DNA of 64,000 bases from Niastella sp. (GCA_016710595.1 JADJVM010000002.1:62001-126000), one strand, 5' to 3'; shown: positions 52,909 through 61,553, counted from the stretch's first letter. Translations and numbers: made by a program. Notes: a model not told the origin generated them from the letters alone.

Positions 52909-52927
52909 GAATAAAAACTAAAACGTC

Positions 52928-53692
52928 ATGCGTCACGGAAACAAAAAAAATAATTTAAGCCGTACAGCTTCTCACAGAAGAGCTTTATTGGCAAACCTGG
53001 GTAGCCAGTTAATCGAACACAAAAGGATTACCACTACATTGGCTAAAGCAAAAGCTTTACGTACTTATATTGAGCCATTGATTACGAAAACGAAAGCCAC
53101 TAGTAGCGCTGCCGTTATTTCTCATAATCACCGTATCGTTTTTAGTCATTTAAACGATAAGGCAGCAGTAAAAGAACTGTTTACTGTAGTAGGACCTAAA
53201 GTTGCAGCACGCCCCGGAGGTTATACCCGCATTATTAAGCTGGGTACCCGTGTGGGCGATAATGCAGAGCTGGCAATGATTGAACTGGTTGACTTTAATG
53301 AAATTTATGGTAAAGGTATTAGCACAGAAGTTACACCTGCTAAGAAAACACGCCGTAGTAGTGCCAAAAAGAAAGCAGAAGAAACAGAAGAAGCTACCGT
53401 AACAACAGAAAAAGTACCCCGTAAAAAAGCCGCTAAAGGCGACGACCTGAAACTGATAGAAGGAATTGGCCCTAAAGGCGAAGAAGTATTACACGAAGCA
53501 GGCATCAAAACTTTTGCTGACCTGGCAGGAACTTCTGCTGAAAAAATTAAAGAAATTCTGGATGCCTCCGAAGGCCACTTTAATGCAGCAGATACCACTA
53601 CCTGGGCACAACAGGCACAAATGGCCGCAGATGGCAAATTTGATGAACTGAAAACCTGGCAAGATGAATTAAAAGGGGGAAAAGAAGCTTAA
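52928..53692 (+). CDS. rplQ: 50S ribosomal protein L17 with helix-hairpin-helix-like C-terminal extension
   Basis: 254 residues, about twice the length of ordinary L17. Residues 1-~125 are canonical (MRHGNKKNNLSRTASHRRALLANLGSQLIEHKRITTTLAKAKALR, ending GDNAELAMIELVDF). A lysine/glutamate-rich linker follows (KKTRRSSAKKKAEETEEATV). The last ~80 residues form a domain with LKLIEGIGPKGEEVLHEAGIKTFADLAG, which resembles the helix-hairpin-helix fold seen at the end of several DNA/RNA-binding proteins. The extension is in frame with no sign of frameshift. Its role on the ribosome is unknown. Confidence 0.93.
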   Translation: MRHGNKKNNLSRTASHRRALLANLGSQLIEHKRITTTLAKAKALRTYIEPLITKTKATSSAAVISHNHRIVFSHLNDKAAVKELFTVVGPKVAARPGGYTRIIKLGTRVGDNAELAMIELVDFNEIYGKGISTEVTPAKKTRRSSAKKKAEETEEATVTTEKVPRKKAAKGDDLKLIEGIGPKGEEVLHEAGIKTFADLAGTSAEKIKEILDASEGHFNAADTTTWAQQAQMAADGKFDELKTWQDELKGGKEA

Positions 53693-53712
53693 TGAAAAAT
53701 GAACTTTAATAT

Positions 53713-53741
53713 AAAAGGCAAACTATTTTAGTTTGCCTTTT
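53713..53741 (+). terminator. Intrinsic terminator after rplQ
   Basis: The 13-base perfect stem AAAAGGCAAACTA/TAGTTTGCCTTTT has a 3-base loop and runs into a T-run to 53745. It closes the alpha operon and separates it from carA. Confidence 0.88.
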
Positions 53742-53798
53742 TTTTGTGATGTTGGTAAACGGGGTAAAACCCAATGCAACAAATTATTTTCTTTGTAA

Positions 53799-53806
53799 TA
53801 ATTTTG
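53799..53806 (+). promoter_or_regulatory. -7-like element directly before carA
   Basis: TAATTTTG matches TAnnTTTG and ends 5 bases before the chosen carA ATG at 53812. If active it would give an almost leaderless transcript. No -33 partner was found. Weak call. Confidence 0.25.
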
Positions 53807-53811
53807 AAGAT

Positions 53812-54903
53812 ATGAATCAACAGCAGCAAGCCATATTATTATTGGCAGATGGAACCACACTTACCGGCAAGGCATTTGGTAAAATGGGGACCTGTACCGG
53901 CGAAATTTGCTTTAATACAGGTATGACGGGATACCAGGAAGTATTTACAGATCCCAGTTATTACGGCCAAATTCTTATTATGAATGCTGTACATGTAGGC
54001 AACTACGGCGTAAAGCCCGAAGACGTGGAAAGTAACAGTGTAAAAGTAAAAGGTGTTATTGGTTGCAACCTGGAAGAAAGGTATAGCCGCAAATTATCTG
54101 ATAAATCATTGCAAGAATATTTTGAAGAACAAAATGTAGTGGCCATTGACAGGGTAGATACCCGGGCACTCGTTTTGCATGTTAGGAATTTTGGCGCTAT
54201 GAATTGTATTATTTCTTCAGAAATTACAGATATCAAGGAGTTGCAAAATTTATTAAACCAGGTTCCTTCTATGGATGGCTTAGAACTGGCATCGGAAGTA
54301 AGTACTACCAGTACTTATACCTTGGGCAATCCAGAAAGCGCTTACCGGGTTGCTGTTTTGGATTTTGGGATCAAAAAAAATATTTTAAACTGCCTGGTCA
54401 CCCGGGGAGCGTATATAAAAGTTTTTCCTGCAAAAACAAATTTTGAAACACTTGAAACATTTGAACCGCATGGTTATTTTATCAGTAACGGGCCCGGCGA
54501 CCCGGCACCTATGGACTATGCCATACAAACAGTAAAAAAGATATTAACTACCAATAAACCATTTTTTGGTATCTGCCTGGGACACCAGTTACTGGCTTTG
54601 GCAAATGATATTCCTACATTTAAAATGCATCATGGCCATCGTGGATTAAATCATCCTGTAAAAAATATAATAACGGGTAAATGTGAGATCACAACACAAA
54701 ACCATGGGTTTGGAATACAACCCGATGCCGTAAAGGCCAATCCTAATATTGAGATCACGCATGTAAATTTAAATGATAATAGTATTGAAGGCATCCGCAT
54801 CAAAAATAAAAAAGCCTTTTCTGTGCAATATCACCCCGAAGCCACACCCGGCCCGCACGACAGCCGTTACTTGTTCGATGAATTTATTGGGATGATGGGG
54901 TAG
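53812..54903 (+). CDS. carA: Carbamoyl-phosphate synthase small subunit
   Basis: 363 residues. The N-terminal CPSase domain contains CTGEICFNTGMTGYQEVFTDPSYYGQI. The class I glutamine amidotransferase domain has the nucleophile Cys in PFFGICLGHQLLALA and the His/Glu pair in FSVQYHPEATPGPHDS. It supplies ammonia from glutamine to CarB for carbamoyl phosphate (arginine and pyrimidine synthesis). The frame is open 22 codons further upstream, but homology starts at the ATG at 53812. carB is not in the window. Confidence 0.95.
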   Translation: MNQQQQAILLLADGTTLTGKAFGKMGTCTGEICFNTGMTGYQEVFTDPSYYGQILIMNAVHVGNYGVKPEDVESNSVKVKGVIGCNLEERYSRKLSDKSLQEYFEEQNVVAIDRVDTRALVLHVRNFGAMNCIISSEITDIKELQNLLNQVPSMDGLELASEVSTTSTYTLGNPESAYRVAVLDFGIKKNILNCLVTRGAYIKVFPAKTNFETLETFEPHGYFISNGPGDPAPMDYAIQTVKKILTTNKPFFGICLGHQLLALANDIPTFKMHHGHRGLNHPVKNIITGKCEITTQNHGFGIQPDAVKANPNIEITHVNLNDNSIEGIRIKNKKAFSVQYHPEATPGPHDSRYLFDEFIGMMG

Positions 54904-55565
54904 GGTTATGTTTCAGATGATGTTGTTAAGTTTATAAATCAAACGTTGCTAACTACTGCAGAATGAATGATGCTGTATTTTTGCAAGAATTTATGACCAT
55001 TAGAGATACCAAAATCGGCTGTTATCTAACTTATATTTTCCTTTGTTTTTAATCAACCAGTGTTTGCATGCGATTATCAGGCTTGTATCAAGTGCACCCT
55101 CCATCCAATCAAAGGGAATAGCATTAGCTAGCTGTTTAAAATTTTCATTTTTTATTAATCTTTTTAACTCTGCTAATAAGGGATATGCCATTCTAACGCT
55201 CGGTTTTCGTCCTGCAATTATTGATATAGTTAAGCTTGTATCCAGCCAGTTGTGCAACTCAAAAATGCTTTCTTGTGTTGCAAAATAAATTAAGCGGCGT
55301 CCTGCAAAGTGTAATGATTAATTACTTCCCAGGATCGTCTCCATTAAGTGACGTTAAGTTATTGTAATTGAAAACAAAAAAATCTGAAATATATTTTTTC
55401 AAGAGTGCAATACCTGTGAAGATGACCTATACAGGATACCGGGAGCAAAAAAAGAAATATTGTGGAATGATACGCAACGTCCTATTCGAGAGACAGTGCC
55501 GTGAAATCAAATATTTATTACAAACCCACTTTTTAAATTATACATTCTACATTATCAATTATACA
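54904..55565. other. Gene-poor interval between carA and mqnD
   Basis: 662 bases with no intact recognisable gene. It holds a minus-strand gene remnant (55000-55317). The + strand near 55510-55565 is low-complexity (repeated tatacatt/aatta motifs), which yields a misleading open frame. A TATTTTTG (54976-54983) resembles a -7 element but precedes only a 19-codon frame. No RNA gene was recognised. Confidence 0.6.
55000..55317 (-). pseudogene. Possible remnant of an unidentified gene
   Basis: The minus-strand frame is open from 55317 to the stop at 55000-55002 (about 105 codons) and reads like real protein, for example GRRLIYFATQESIFELHNWLDTSLTIS and MAYPLLAELKRLIKN, with a repeated pattern of DTSL. 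There is no ATG near its beginning; the first usable start is a TTG at 55257. The family is not recognised. It may be the 3' end of a decayed gene. Very tentative. Confidence 0.3.
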
Positions 55566-56390
55566 TTAAACAAAAACATCTTCCCTATTTATCGAAATAT
55601 TTTTCAGTTGACCATATACATCCATCAGGCGCAGTACGGCTTTGTGACCGGTGGGGCCCAGGTTTTTTGAGTAATCGTTTACATAAAGTTCTATATGTTT
55701 TCGCATAACATCTTCACTCATTTCCTGCGAATGGTTGCATATATAATCATTCAGTTGCGGCCAATTTGTATGGGCAATCTCAATGCTTTTTTGTATGAGC
55801 CGGTCAATTTTTAGTTGTATTGATTTGTCTATATTTTTTGAGACCACAATGCCGCCCAGTGGTATGGGCGCTTTTATTTGTTGTTCCCAAAAATCGCCGA
55901 GGTCTATTATTTTATGTAATCCTTTTTCAGCATAAGTAAACCGGTTTTCATGAATGATAACCCCAGGCCCATTACCGGACTGTACATATTCTTCTATTTG
56001 ATCGTAACGTAAAAATATTTTGTTTTTATGATTTGGATATGCCAAAGAAAAAAGAAGATGTGCCGTAGTATTTTCACCCGGAATCGCAATGGTTTCTAAT
56101 GCTAATGCAGCATCGTTTTGTTTATTTTTTGTAATGAGCAATGGCCCCACACCATTGCCCAAAGCACTACCACTATTTAAAACTTTATATTGCGAAGTTA
56201 CTAATGGTAACACGCCATAGCTAATTTTTGTAACGGGTAATTTGCCTTGTATTGCCCATTCATTAAGGGTTTGTACATCTTCCAGTACCGGTAAAAAATG
56301 TATTCCTTCGGTATCTATCTTATTGTTTACAAGGGCATCAAAAATAAAAGTATCATTGGGGCATGGAGAAAACCCGATGGGTATATTCAT
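55566..56390 (-). CDS. mqnD: 1,4-dihydroxy-6-naphthoate synthase (futalosine menaquinone pathway)
   Basis: 274 residues. IGFSPCPNDTFIFDALV at the N-terminus is the MqnD signature. The segments TKISYGVLP, GSALGNGVGPLLI and PLGGIVVSKNID agree with the periplasmic-binding-protein-like MqnD fold. The enzyme makes 1,4-dihydroxy-6-naphthoate from cyclic dehypoxanthine futalosine, a late step before prenylation. Its presence implies the futalosine route rather than the classical Men route. The ATG at 56390 was chosen because homology starts at MNIPIGFSP. The other mqn genes are not adjacent. Confidence 0.93.
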   Translation of the reverse strand: MNIPIGFSPCPNDTFIFDALVNNKIDTEGIHFLPVLEDVQTLNEWAIQGKLPVTKISYGVLPLVTSQYKVLNSGSALGNGVGPLLITKNKQNDAALALETIAIPGENTTAHLLFSLAYPNHKNKIFLRYDQIEEYVQSGNGPGVIIHENRFTYAEKGLHKIIDLGDFWEQQIKAPIPLGGIVVSKNIDKSIQLKIDRLIQKSIEIAHTNWPQLNDYICNHSQEMSEDVMRKHIELYVNDYSKNLGPTGHKAVLRLMDVYGQLKNISINREDVFV

Positions 56391-56414
56391 TTCATTTGGT
56401 TTAAAAGAACAATG

Positions 56415-56422
56415 CAAATTTA
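56415..56422 (-). promoter_or_regulatory. -7 promoter element upstream of mqnD
   Basis: On the minus strand the sequence reads TAAATTTG, matching TAnnTTTG, 24 bases before the mqnD ATG at 56390. It also supports that start over the one at 56417. No -33 element is clear. Confidence 0.4.
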
Positions 56423-56520
56423 CAACATGGCCGGTGGATTTTAATTATGAGGTTTGCGAAATCATATATGGAAAGCTAAAAAGATGATGAATGTTATTTA
56501 ACTTGCAAATAAAAAATATC

Positions 56521-57015
56521 ATGTCCGTACAAGTAGGGGTCATTATGGGGAGCCAAAGTGATTTGGTTGTAATGCAGGCAGCAGGAGATATCCTGAAACA
56601 GTTTGAGATTGAATTTGAAATCTCAATTGTATCTGCCCATCGTACGCCTGATAGGATGCGCAGCTATGCTACAGAAGCGTATGCAAGAGGCATCAGGGTA
56701 ATTATTGCCGGTGCCGGTGGTGCTGCTCATTTACCGGGTATGATCGCCGCTTATACATGTTTACCGGTAATTGGCGTGCCGGTAAAATCATCGAACTCTA
56801 TAGATGGATGGGACTCTGTACTTTCTATATTACAAATGCCGCCTGGCGTACCCGTTGCAACTGTAGCTTTGAATGCAGCTAAAAATGCAGGCATTTTAGC
56901 TGCTCAAATTTTAGCAGGAGCAGATGATAAAGTGTATCAAAAATTGCTTCAATATAAAGAACAATTAAGGGCCGATGTAATGCTTATGGAAAATCAAATA
57001 AAATCTAATTCCTAA
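56521..57015 (+). CDS. purE: N5-carboxyaminoimidazole ribonucleotide mutase
   Basis: 164 residues. Class I PurE motifs are GVIMGSQSDLVVMQAA, SAHRTPDRMRSYA and GAGGAAHLPGMIAAYT. It converts N5-CAIR to CAIR in purine synthesis. The usual partner purK is not adjacent. The start at 56521 fits homology better than the ATG ten codons upstream. Its 3' end overlaps the convergent small membrane protein gene by 11 bases. Confidence 0.96.
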   Translation: MSVQVGVIMGSQSDLVVMQAAGDILKQFEIEFEISIVSAHRTPDRMRSYATEAYARGIRVIIAGAGGAAHLPGMIAAYTCLPVIGVPVKSSNSIDGWDSVLSILQMPPGVPVATVALNAAKNAGILAAQILAGADDKVYQKLLQYKEQLRADVMLMENQIKSNS

Positions 57016-57358
57016 GTTTTTTCAATTTTAATGAAGCTCCGGCTGCAGCTGCTAAACCCGCTACAACAGCACCAATAAAGCTGGTGACCAGGATTAGCAT
57101 AAAAGGGTTATCCGTTTGTAAAATAATTTGTGATACTTTATGTGCTAGTATATCTTCATTTTTTGAACTGATGTACTGGCTTAATGCAAACCATAAAATA
57201 AAGACAGCTAAAAATCCACTTAAAAATGCCCAACCTATTTTTTGAGAAATGAGTAAGGCAACTAAGAATGCAGCAATGGCGATTGACCACCAGGGTAAAA
57301 ACAAGCAGGCTGAATAACTTAATAAAGCAGTAAGTATAAGTGATGTTATAAATTTCAT
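57005..57358 (-). CDS. Small integral membrane protein of unknown function
   Basis: 117 residues with about four hydrophobic segments (FITSLILTALLSYSACLFLPWW, SIAIAAFLVALLIS, AFLSGFLAVFILWFALS, FMLILVTSFIGAVVAGLAAAAGASL) and a basic C-terminus. No family was recognised. It is 18 bases downstream of the penicillin-acylase-type gene on the same strand, so co-transcription is likely. Inner membrane. Confidence 0.65.
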   Translation of the reverse strand: MKFITSLILTALLSYSACLFLPWWSIAIAAFLVALLISQKIGWAFLSGFLAVFILWFALSQYISSKNEDILAHKVSQIILQTDNPFMLILVTSFIGAVVAGLAAAAGASLKLKKLRN

Positions 57359-57376
57359 GAATATCTTTTGTGAGGG

Positions 57377-59815
57377 TTAAGCTTTTTTGGAACTAAAATG
57401 CATCGTCCATTTTATCCGTGCGTCCTTTACTTCTTCTTTTGTCATCATCCACAGGCTATAGTATTTTCCCGCAGCCCATTGGTCAATAAAATTATCATAG
57501 AATTTACTGCCCGGGTTCCCGCTTTGCCCACCGGGATACACACCATACGCTTCGGTTTGCGGGGTAAGACTTACCACCATCCGCCAACTGGGGCCATGAT
57601 TTTTTTTGGTTGCATTTATAATATGTTCCCCACCGCCAATGGGAATGTTTAGCCTGTTTAAAGCCGGTATTACTTTGGTTAAGTGATCTATTTCTGTTGC
57701 TTTATATAATGCCCAGGGTAATTCTTTTGCAATTTCAATGGTGCTTAATTCTTTTCCAGCCGCTAAAAAAGCTTGCGTAGTAACATCGCTGAGCGTTTCT
57801 TTTTGCACTGTATTTATGTTATCTATAAACTTATAAGAACTATCTCTTAATATAGCTTCTTCCAATGTGCTTTCTTGTGGCTGCAATACGCCATCCGGTA
57901 CTTTTGCAAATTCATCGCCAAAAACGGCAGTCTTAAACTTATTCCAAAATATATAAAATACGGTTGCACCTTTTGAATCAGCATCATTTCTTAAATCCCA
58001 ATTTCTTAAAATTTTCAGGTATTCCTGGTCTTTGCCGGTAAGGGTGGTAGCATCTATATTTTTTAGGAGTACGGGCATTACTGTTTCGGCAAACACATTG
58101 TAGTTATTATTTTGCATCTGCATCATATCTTGTGGGGTAATTTGCTCCATGCTACGCAATAAACGGTTTATTATAATACCTCTTGACGAAGGATAATTGC
58201 GACCCAGGTAATAGGGATAATCATCCTGGACGGGGCGCTGATTGGCGCTACTAATAAAACCCCTTTCAGGATTGTATTGATATGGAACTTCAGCTTGCGG
58301 AATAATACCCTGCCACATATAACTACTGTCTTGCCCCGGCATAATAAAATCTCCCTGGCCCGTCCATTTTGCAGGCCAGGCACCCTGGGTACGAATTGCA
58401 ATATCTCCATTTTTACATGCAAAGGCAACATTCTGTCCTGGCACTTCAAGTTTCATGCATGCTTCCTTATAATCTTCATAATTTTTTGCACGGTTCAGTT
58501 TATTAAAAATGAGCAGTTCATTGCTTGCATCATGGGCTTTCCATCGTACTGCATAATTTTTTTTGCTGCCATCTTTTTTCCCGGCAAATGATTTGTCATA
58601 CATTACCGGCCCAAAAATAGTGTAAGCCACGGTATCGTAGAAATTAGGCTTACCTGCAATTTTTATTTCTTCTATTCTAAAAGTTGTTTTTTTCCATTCA
58701 TTGTTAAACCAATATTCCTGGCGGCGATCGTCTTTAAATTTTATTTCATAATAATCCCTTACATCCCGTCCTCCATTGGTAAAGCCAAATGCACAACTAT
58801 CATTATACCCAATGATAACACCCGGGGCGCCAGGAAAACTTACTCCATAGGCATTAAATTCCGGTGTGCTTATTTGTATTTCGTACCACAATGAAGGAAG
58901 GTTTAAACCCAGGTGCGGATCGTTGCATAAAATAGGGTATCCACTCTTTGTTTTTTTTCCGCTCACGGCCCAGTTGTTGCTCCCGTTGGCAGGGTTTGGT
59001 TTTTCATTTTCAATCACCTGAACATCTCCTTTAAGATAAACAGAATCTACATTTGCCGGGGCTTTCACATGGATGGAGGGTTCGGGGAATATGGTTCCTT
59101 TTGGAATGATAGGGTCTGCTGAATCCTGTAATACAGGGTACAATAAATTCATATCTGTAGAATCAAAATAACTACGGGCATGTTCCATTTCAAAATCTGT
59201 TTCAGAAGAAGCGAGATCGTAACTCATATATTTTAAAAATAATGCAGAGCGTAAATTACTCCAGGCACGGGGTTTAAAACCCATCAGTTTATATTCAAAT
59301 GGTAAACTACTTTCTGTAAGTGAATTGATATATTCATTTACGCCGGCTGTATAAGCATCGCAACTAGCCCTGGTAGCTGGGTTTGCTTCCATTTCTTTCA
59401 ATGCATTTTCTGCACCATATACCATGCCCAATCGCCTGAATTCCCGATCGTGTGCCAAACCTTTTTCTCCAATTACTTCACTCACTTCACCGGCGGCAGC
59501 ACGGGTTTGCAGGTCCATTTGCCATAATCTGAACTTTGCATGCAAATAGCCCTGTATAAAATAAGCGTCATTTTCCTGCTCCACAAAAATATGTGGTACC
59601 AGGCGTTCATCTATATAAACAGATGCATTTCCTTTTAATTGCGGAAAACTAAGGTCTTCAGAAAAATTTTCATTTACATCTTCAGCATTTTGCCAAAGCC
59701 CCGATTGCGGAGCAAGAAGTTTACCCAATGGTGCAGGCAATACCCATTTTGTATTTAATATGATAATAAAACCAATGGTAAGGATACTGAATAGTAAAAA
59801 AGATATAATTCTCAT
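57377..59815 (-). CDS. Penicillin acylase-family (Ntn-hydrolase) amidase
   Basis: 812 residues with an N-terminal signal/anchor (ISFLLFSILTIGFIIIL). The alpha-chain region includes HIFVEQENDAYFIQGYLHAKFRLWQMD. The processing site is visible at Gly278-Ser279 in NGSNNWAVSG, where Ser279 becomes the N-terminal nucleophile of the beta chain after autocleavage. CNDPHLGLNLPSLWYEI and the far C-terminal PGGQSGNPGSKFYDNF are characteristic. Family members cleave penicillin side chains, N-acyl-homoserine lactones or other amides in the periplasm. The real substrate is unknown. Confidence 0.92.
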   Translation of the reverse strand: MRIISFLLFSILTIGFIIILNTKWVLPAPLGKLLAPQSGLWQNAEDVNENFSEDLSFPQLKGNASVYIDERLVPHIFVEQENDAYFIQGYLHAKFRLWQMDLQTRAAAGEVSEVIGEKGLAHDREFRRLGMVYGAENALKEMEANPATRASCDAYTAGVNEYINSLTESSLPFEYKLMGFKPRAWSNLRSALFLKYMSYDLASSETDFEMEHARSYFDSTDMNLLYPVLQDSADPIIPKGTIFPEPSIHVKAPANVDSVYLKGDVQVIENEKPNPANGSNNWAVSGKKTKSGYPILCNDPHLGLNLPSLWYEIQISTPEFNAYGVSFPGAPGVIIGYNDSCAFGFTNGGRDVRDYYEIKFKDDRRQEYWFNNEWKKTTFRIEEIKIAGKPNFYDTVAYTIFGPVMYDKSFAGKKDGSKKNYAVRWKAHDASNELLIFNKLNRAKNYEDYKEACMKLEVPGQNVAFACKNGDIAIRTQGAWPAKWTGQGDFIMPGQDSSYMWQGIIPQAEVPYQYNPERGFISSANQRPVQDDYPYYLGRNYPSSRGIIINRLLRSMEQITPQDMMQMQNNNYNVFAETVMPVLLKNIDATTLTGKDQEYLKILRNWDLRNDADSKGATVFYIFWNKFKTAVFGDEFAKVPDGVLQPQESTLEEAILRDSSYKFIDNINTVQKETLSDVTTQAFLAAGKELSTIEIAKELPWALYKATEIDHLTKVIPALNRLNIPIGGGEHIINATKKNHGPSWRMVVSLTPQTEAYGVYPGGQSGNPGSKFYDNFIDQWAAGKYYSLWMMTKEEVKDARIKWTMHFSSKKA

Positions 59816-59876
59816 AGCAATATTTAAAACTGTAAGATAGCAAAATTTGAAAGATGGATTATGCTATTTTTACAAG

Positions 59877-60494
59877 ATGGAAAAATCGCTTGTCAATAAT
59901 GATGTAAAGAATATCCTGGGGCTGCAATTACCTACTGATCCCCGTTGGGTAAATCTTGCAGCTATTAGCCTGGCTGAAATATTAACCGATCATGCTTATT
60001 GCGAACAAAAAGCAGCAACCACCTGCATTTCATTAATTCAAAAAAATCCAGAAAAAAAAATATTGGTTGAATCCCTAAGCCCAATTGTTACAGAGGAATG
60101 GGGGCATTTTAGAATGGTGCTGGCAGAAATTTATAAACGGGGCCTTATCCTGGGCCGCCAAAGAAAAGATGTATATGTAAACAAACTGTTAGATTTTCAA
60201 AAAAAAGGGGGTAGCCCTACAGAAAGATTTTTAGATCAAATGCTTATTATGGCATTGATAGAAGCACGCAGTTGCGAACGTTTTAAAAGATTAAGCGAAG
60301 GTATGGAGGATGCATACCTGCGTAAATTTTATCGCCGGTTTATGGAAAGTGAAGCTGGCCATTATACTTTATTTATTACCCTTGCCGAACATTATATTGA
60401 TAAGCCTACGGTTCGTAAGCGTTGGAAACAATGGCTTGAATATGAAAAAGAGCTCATGAAAAGCGAAGCCGTAAGGGGAGACCGCATTCATTAA
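59877..60494 (+). CDS. miaE: tRNA-(ms2io6A37)-hydroxylase-type di-iron protein (MiaE)
   Basis: 205 residues. A ferritin-like di-iron fold is supported by metal-ligand motifs: HAYCEQKAA, EEWGHFRMVLAEI, EARSCERFKRL and ESEAGHYTLF. MiaE hydroxylates the isopentenyl group of ms2i6A at tRNA position 37 in the presence of O2. The similarity is over the whole length. The first 10 codons of the longer frame do not resemble the family, so the ATG at 59877 is chosen. It converges on cdd. Confidence 0.9.
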   Translation: MEKSLVNNDVKNILGLQLPTDPRWVNLAAISLAEILTDHAYCEQKAATTCISLIQKNPEKKILVESLSPIVTEEWGHFRMVLAEIYKRGLILGRQRKDVYVNKLLDFQKKGGSPTERFLDQMLIMALIEARSCERFKRLSEGMEDAYLRKFYRRFMESEAGHYTLFITLAEHYIDKPTVRKRWKQWLEYEKELMKSEAVRGDRIH

Positions 60495-60506
60495 ACAATC
60501 TATTTT

Positions 60507-60989
60507 TTACTTAAGATCAGAGCTACCAAAAGAAAGTGGGAGCAGGAACACCGCTTTATCTAATACGATCACTTTCCCGGTTTTGCCGGTAAGGATTAAC
60601 CGCATTGGCTTACCGGTGCGGTCTTCAAATTCTTTTAAAGCCTGGCGGCACATGCCACAGGGGCTAATGGGGTGATTGCTTTCTCCATTTTTGTTATCAT
60701 AGCTTATGGCCATTGTTTTAATGGGCATACCCCGATACATAACGGCAGCAGTTCCTAATAACACTCTTTCTGCACAAGTACCTACCGGGTAAGATGCATT
60801 CTCCTGGTTAGTTCCTTTAATGATTTGCCCGTTTGATAATATCGCTGCTGCGCCAACAAAAAAATTACTGTAAGGGGCATAAGCATTTGCAGTAATGGCC
60901 CGGGCTTCTTCTACCAATTTTTTATCTTCTTCTTGTAAAGCTTCAGAAGAGTCAAATATTTCGTAAGCTAATTTTAGTTCTTCCTTCAT
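60507..60989 (-). CDS. cdd: Cytidine deaminase
   Basis: 160 residues. The zinc site is CAERVLLG (Cys-Ala-Glu, with Glu as catalytic base) and PCGMCRQALKEFE (two Cys). AYAPYSNFFVGAAAI and GTNQENASYPVGT complete the substrate site. It deaminates cytidine/deoxycytidine to uridine/deoxyuridine for pyrimidine salvage. This is the short tetrameric type with an N-terminal helix (KLAYEIFDSSEALQEEDKKLVEEA). Starts at 60989 and 60998 are both possible. Confidence 0.93.
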   Translation of the reverse strand: MKEELKLAYEIFDSSEALQEEDKKLVEEARAITANAYAPYSNFFVGAAAILSNGQIIKGTNQENASYPVGTCAERVLLGTAAVMYRGMPIKTMAISYDNKNGESNHPISPCGMCRQALKEFEDRTGKPMRLILTGKTGKVIVLDKAVFLLPLSFGSSDLK

Positions 60990-61077
60990 AACATACATTC
61001 GTTAAAAAATGCCGGGGGTACCGGCTTGCTTTAATGTTGTAAATTAACGATAAATCATGAATATCAGCAAAAATCCA

Positions 61078-61109
61078 TTTAGGATACTTATGCGGATATC
61101 GTAGCTTTG
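61078..61109 (+). promoter_or_regulatory. Promoter of rnpB
   Basis: TAGCTTTG at 61102-61109 is a full TAnnTTTG element, and TTTA at 61078-61081 stands exactly 20 bases upstream as a near-match to TTTG. The predicted start near 61116 coincides with the 5' strand of the RNase P P1 helix. Confidence 0.6.
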
Positions 61110-61111
61110 TA

Positions 61112-61492
61112 TTTCTGTCAGCCGGTTACCGCTTTTTTAATTAAAAGAGGAAAGTCCGGACAGCATAGGGTAGCATACCGGTTAATAGCCGGCCTCTTAC
61201 GAAAGTGAGGGGAGATAGTGCCACAGAAAATTACCGCCGCACAGCAATGTGGGGTAAGGGTGAAAATGTGAGGTAAGGGCTCACAGCATTTTCCGGTAAC
61301 GGGTAATGGGGGTAAACCTTCTGCGCTGAAATGCTATGTAAACCGGCCTTTGAGGGTAGCCCGCTCAAGCTTCAGCAATGAACAGGCCGGAGGGTAAGCA
61401 GCTAGATTGAAACAGCAATGTTTCAACCAGATAAATGGTAACCGTTCCGGTGCAAACCGGGATCACAGAATCCGGCTTATGGCTGACAGAAT
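61112..61492 (+). ncRNA. rnpB: RNase P RNA (type A)
   Basis: The conserved 5' core GAGGAAAGTCCGGACA and the 3' core ACAGAATCCGGCTTATGG (which form P4) are present at the right distance. So is AGGGTGAAAATGTGAGGTAAGGGCTCACAG, the P10/P11-P12 region. The terminal P1 helix pairs CTGTCAGCC (61115-61123) with GGCTGACAG (61481-61489). The RNA processes tRNA 5' ends with the RnpA protein. The ends are placed from P1 and may be off by a few bases. Confidence 0.93.
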
Positions 61493-61553
61493 TTTTATTT
61501 TACCCGGCTTAAAAAAGTGGATGGAATAATTCATTACACGACGAAATTTTTAT

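Noticed and set aside
55368..55670. A 100-codon plus-strand frame between carA and mqnD
   Set aside because: It ends inside the antisense of mqnD and its middle is low-complexity AT sequence giving a Tyr/Ile/Asn-rich peptide. It has no promoter or similarity.
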